A stretch of 5,742 nt of DNA. It comes from a bacterium (GTDB taxonomy: Bacteria; Desulfobacterota; Binatia; UBA12015). A model generated the notes under the pieces. It had not been told where the DNA came from. It saw only the letters and a list, made by a program, of their open reading frames with translations, and made no database searches. Made by a program: the position numbers and the translations under genes. Below are positions 5,024 to 5,742 of the stretch, one piece after another. Positions within the stretch are counted from its first letter, which is position 1; each line of letters begins with the position of its first letter. The stretch is from positions 1 through 5,742 of the forward strand of contig JAPOLW010000270.1 in NCBI GenBank assembly GCA_029976905.1. The letters are read 5' to 3'.

Positions 5024-5742
5024 ATGCGCTCGGCCCGAAACCTTCTGCCGTTCGCCATCGTGCTGGCCAGCGTCTTCGGCTGGGGAACGGAAGTCGCCCG
5101 GTCTCTGGACGACGGCAGCCTTTCGTTCAAGAACGCCGAGGTCCGGCTCGGCGACCGACTTTTCTTCGAGACCCGGTTTTCGCAGTTCTACTTCGAGCGC
5201 TCTGGCGGGGATGCCAACGTCGTCCTCGAGAATGGCGATCCGATCATGGAGAAGGTTCCGGTCGAAGTCGGGGAGGATCTCCCAGGGCCCTTCGCCGGCC
5301 AGGGGATCAACTGCCGGCAATGCCACCTCGGCTCGGACTTTCTCCCCGAGTACAAGCGGGCCGGCCGTACCTATGGCGACTTCAGCCGTCGTAGTCCGAT
5401 CCCGGACCGGGGAGACGGACAACGTGTCACCACCCGCAATTCCCCGCTCATGATCGACCTGGGGATGCCACGGGAGGTGCCTGTCCTCCTGCACCTCGAC
5501 GGCGAGTTCGCGACCCACGAAGACCTGGTCGTCGATACCCTGACTGGCCGCAACTTTGGGTGGCTTCCGCGGGAAGCCGATACGGCCCGAAAACATATCG
5601 CCCGGATCATCCGGGAGGACCGAGGGCTCAATCCGCGTCACATCCGCTACGCCGATGGCTCGGGGATTCCGTATTCGGTCGTGCTCGCCGGAACCGATCC
5701 GACGCTCGATCACCAGGAGATTCCACCCGGGTATCGGATCGA
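5024..5742 (+). CDS. Di-heme cytochrome c peroxidase/MauG-like protein, 5' part
   Basis: The frame opens at ATG 5024 and runs without a stop for 239 codons to the window edge, so the gene is incomplete. An N-terminal leader (Arg2, Arg5, hydrophobic 7-19) suggests Sec export; the cleavage site is unclear. The segment LGDRLFFETRFSQ (42-54) matches the LGxxLFFDxRLS start of the CcpA/MauG peroxidase family. The first c-type haem site CRQCH is at 97-101 (bases 5312-5326). RTYGDFSRRSPIPDR and TTRNSPLMID follow, corresponding to the family's R-x-T/S-P-x-L stretch, and then HLDGEFATHEDLV, like the usual DGR-FxxLEEQV. About 40 residues separate the LFF motif from CRQCH, more than in classical CcpA, where they are close. 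A second CxxCH, expected in the family, would lie past the window. Family members reduce peroxide or oxidise proteins and small molecules in the periplasm. It diverges from the dehydrogenase pair. A 234-residue antisense frame (5009-5713) is a shadow. Confidence 0.82.
   Translation, partial: MRSARNLLPFAIVLASVFGWGTEVARSLDDGSLSFKNAEVRLGDRLFFETRFSQFYFERSGGDANVVLENGDPIMEKVPVEVGEDLPGPFAGQGINCRQCHLGSDFLPEYKRAGRTYGDFSRRSPIPDRGDGQRVTTRNSPLMIDLGMPREVPVLLHLDGEFATHEDLVVDTLTGRNFGWLPREADTARKHIARIIREDRGLNPRHIRYADGSGIPYSVVLAGTDPTLDHQEIPPGYRI

Noticed and set aside
5009..5713. Leftward 234-residue frame at the right end
   Set aside because: It is antisense to the haem-containing cytochrome gene, which has clear family motifs; the antisense protein shows none.

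Overview
The window comes from a GC-rich bacterial chromosome. A c-type cytochrome with a Sec-like leader and a second exported protein point to a Gram-negative or similar cell with an active periplasm. The gene content (crotonase, Zn alcohol dehydrogenase, MauG/CcpA-like cytochrome, bestrophin) would fit a deltaproteobacterial, Myxococcota-like or Binatota-like lineage. That placement is a guess from style, not from a marker gene. No rRNA, tRNA, CRISPR, transposase, integrase or phage gene was seen.

Layout. Positions 1-175 hold no gene, only a strong GC hairpin (28-54) and a promoter-like element. A small cysteine-rich protein of unknown function follows (176-382, +). Next come a bestrophin-family channel (481-1434, +) and a crotonase/enoyl-CoA hydratase (1473-2300, +), 38 bp apart and probably one transcript. 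They meet a leftward pair head-on with only 15 bp between the stop codons. That pair is a Zn-dependent alcohol dehydrogenase (3851-4936, -) followed 2 bp later by a large exported cysteine-rich protein that I do not recognise (2316-3848, -). About 75-90 bp upstream of the dehydrogenase and diverging from it is the 5' part of a di-heme cytochrome c peroxidase/MauG-like gene (5024 to the window edge, +), which runs out of the window.

How the genes may work together. The crotonase and the dehydrogenase are cytoplasmic enzymes of the kind used in fatty-acid, aromatic or alcohol breakdown. The exported unknown protein and the cytochrome peroxidase-like protein would both act outside the cytoplasmic membrane. 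A link between these last two is only suggested by adjacency. The two rightward genes that probably start transcripts (176 and 481) lack a Shine-Dalgarno sequence and carry the same 8-mer GGCTGCTA, inside an extended -10-like TGCTANNNT, just before the start codon. The downstream crotonase has a clear ribosome binding site instead. This fits leaderless or nearly leaderless transcription. Most of the window is ordinary metabolism. The parts that may be new are the exported protein, the small Cys-rich protein and the start-site pattern.
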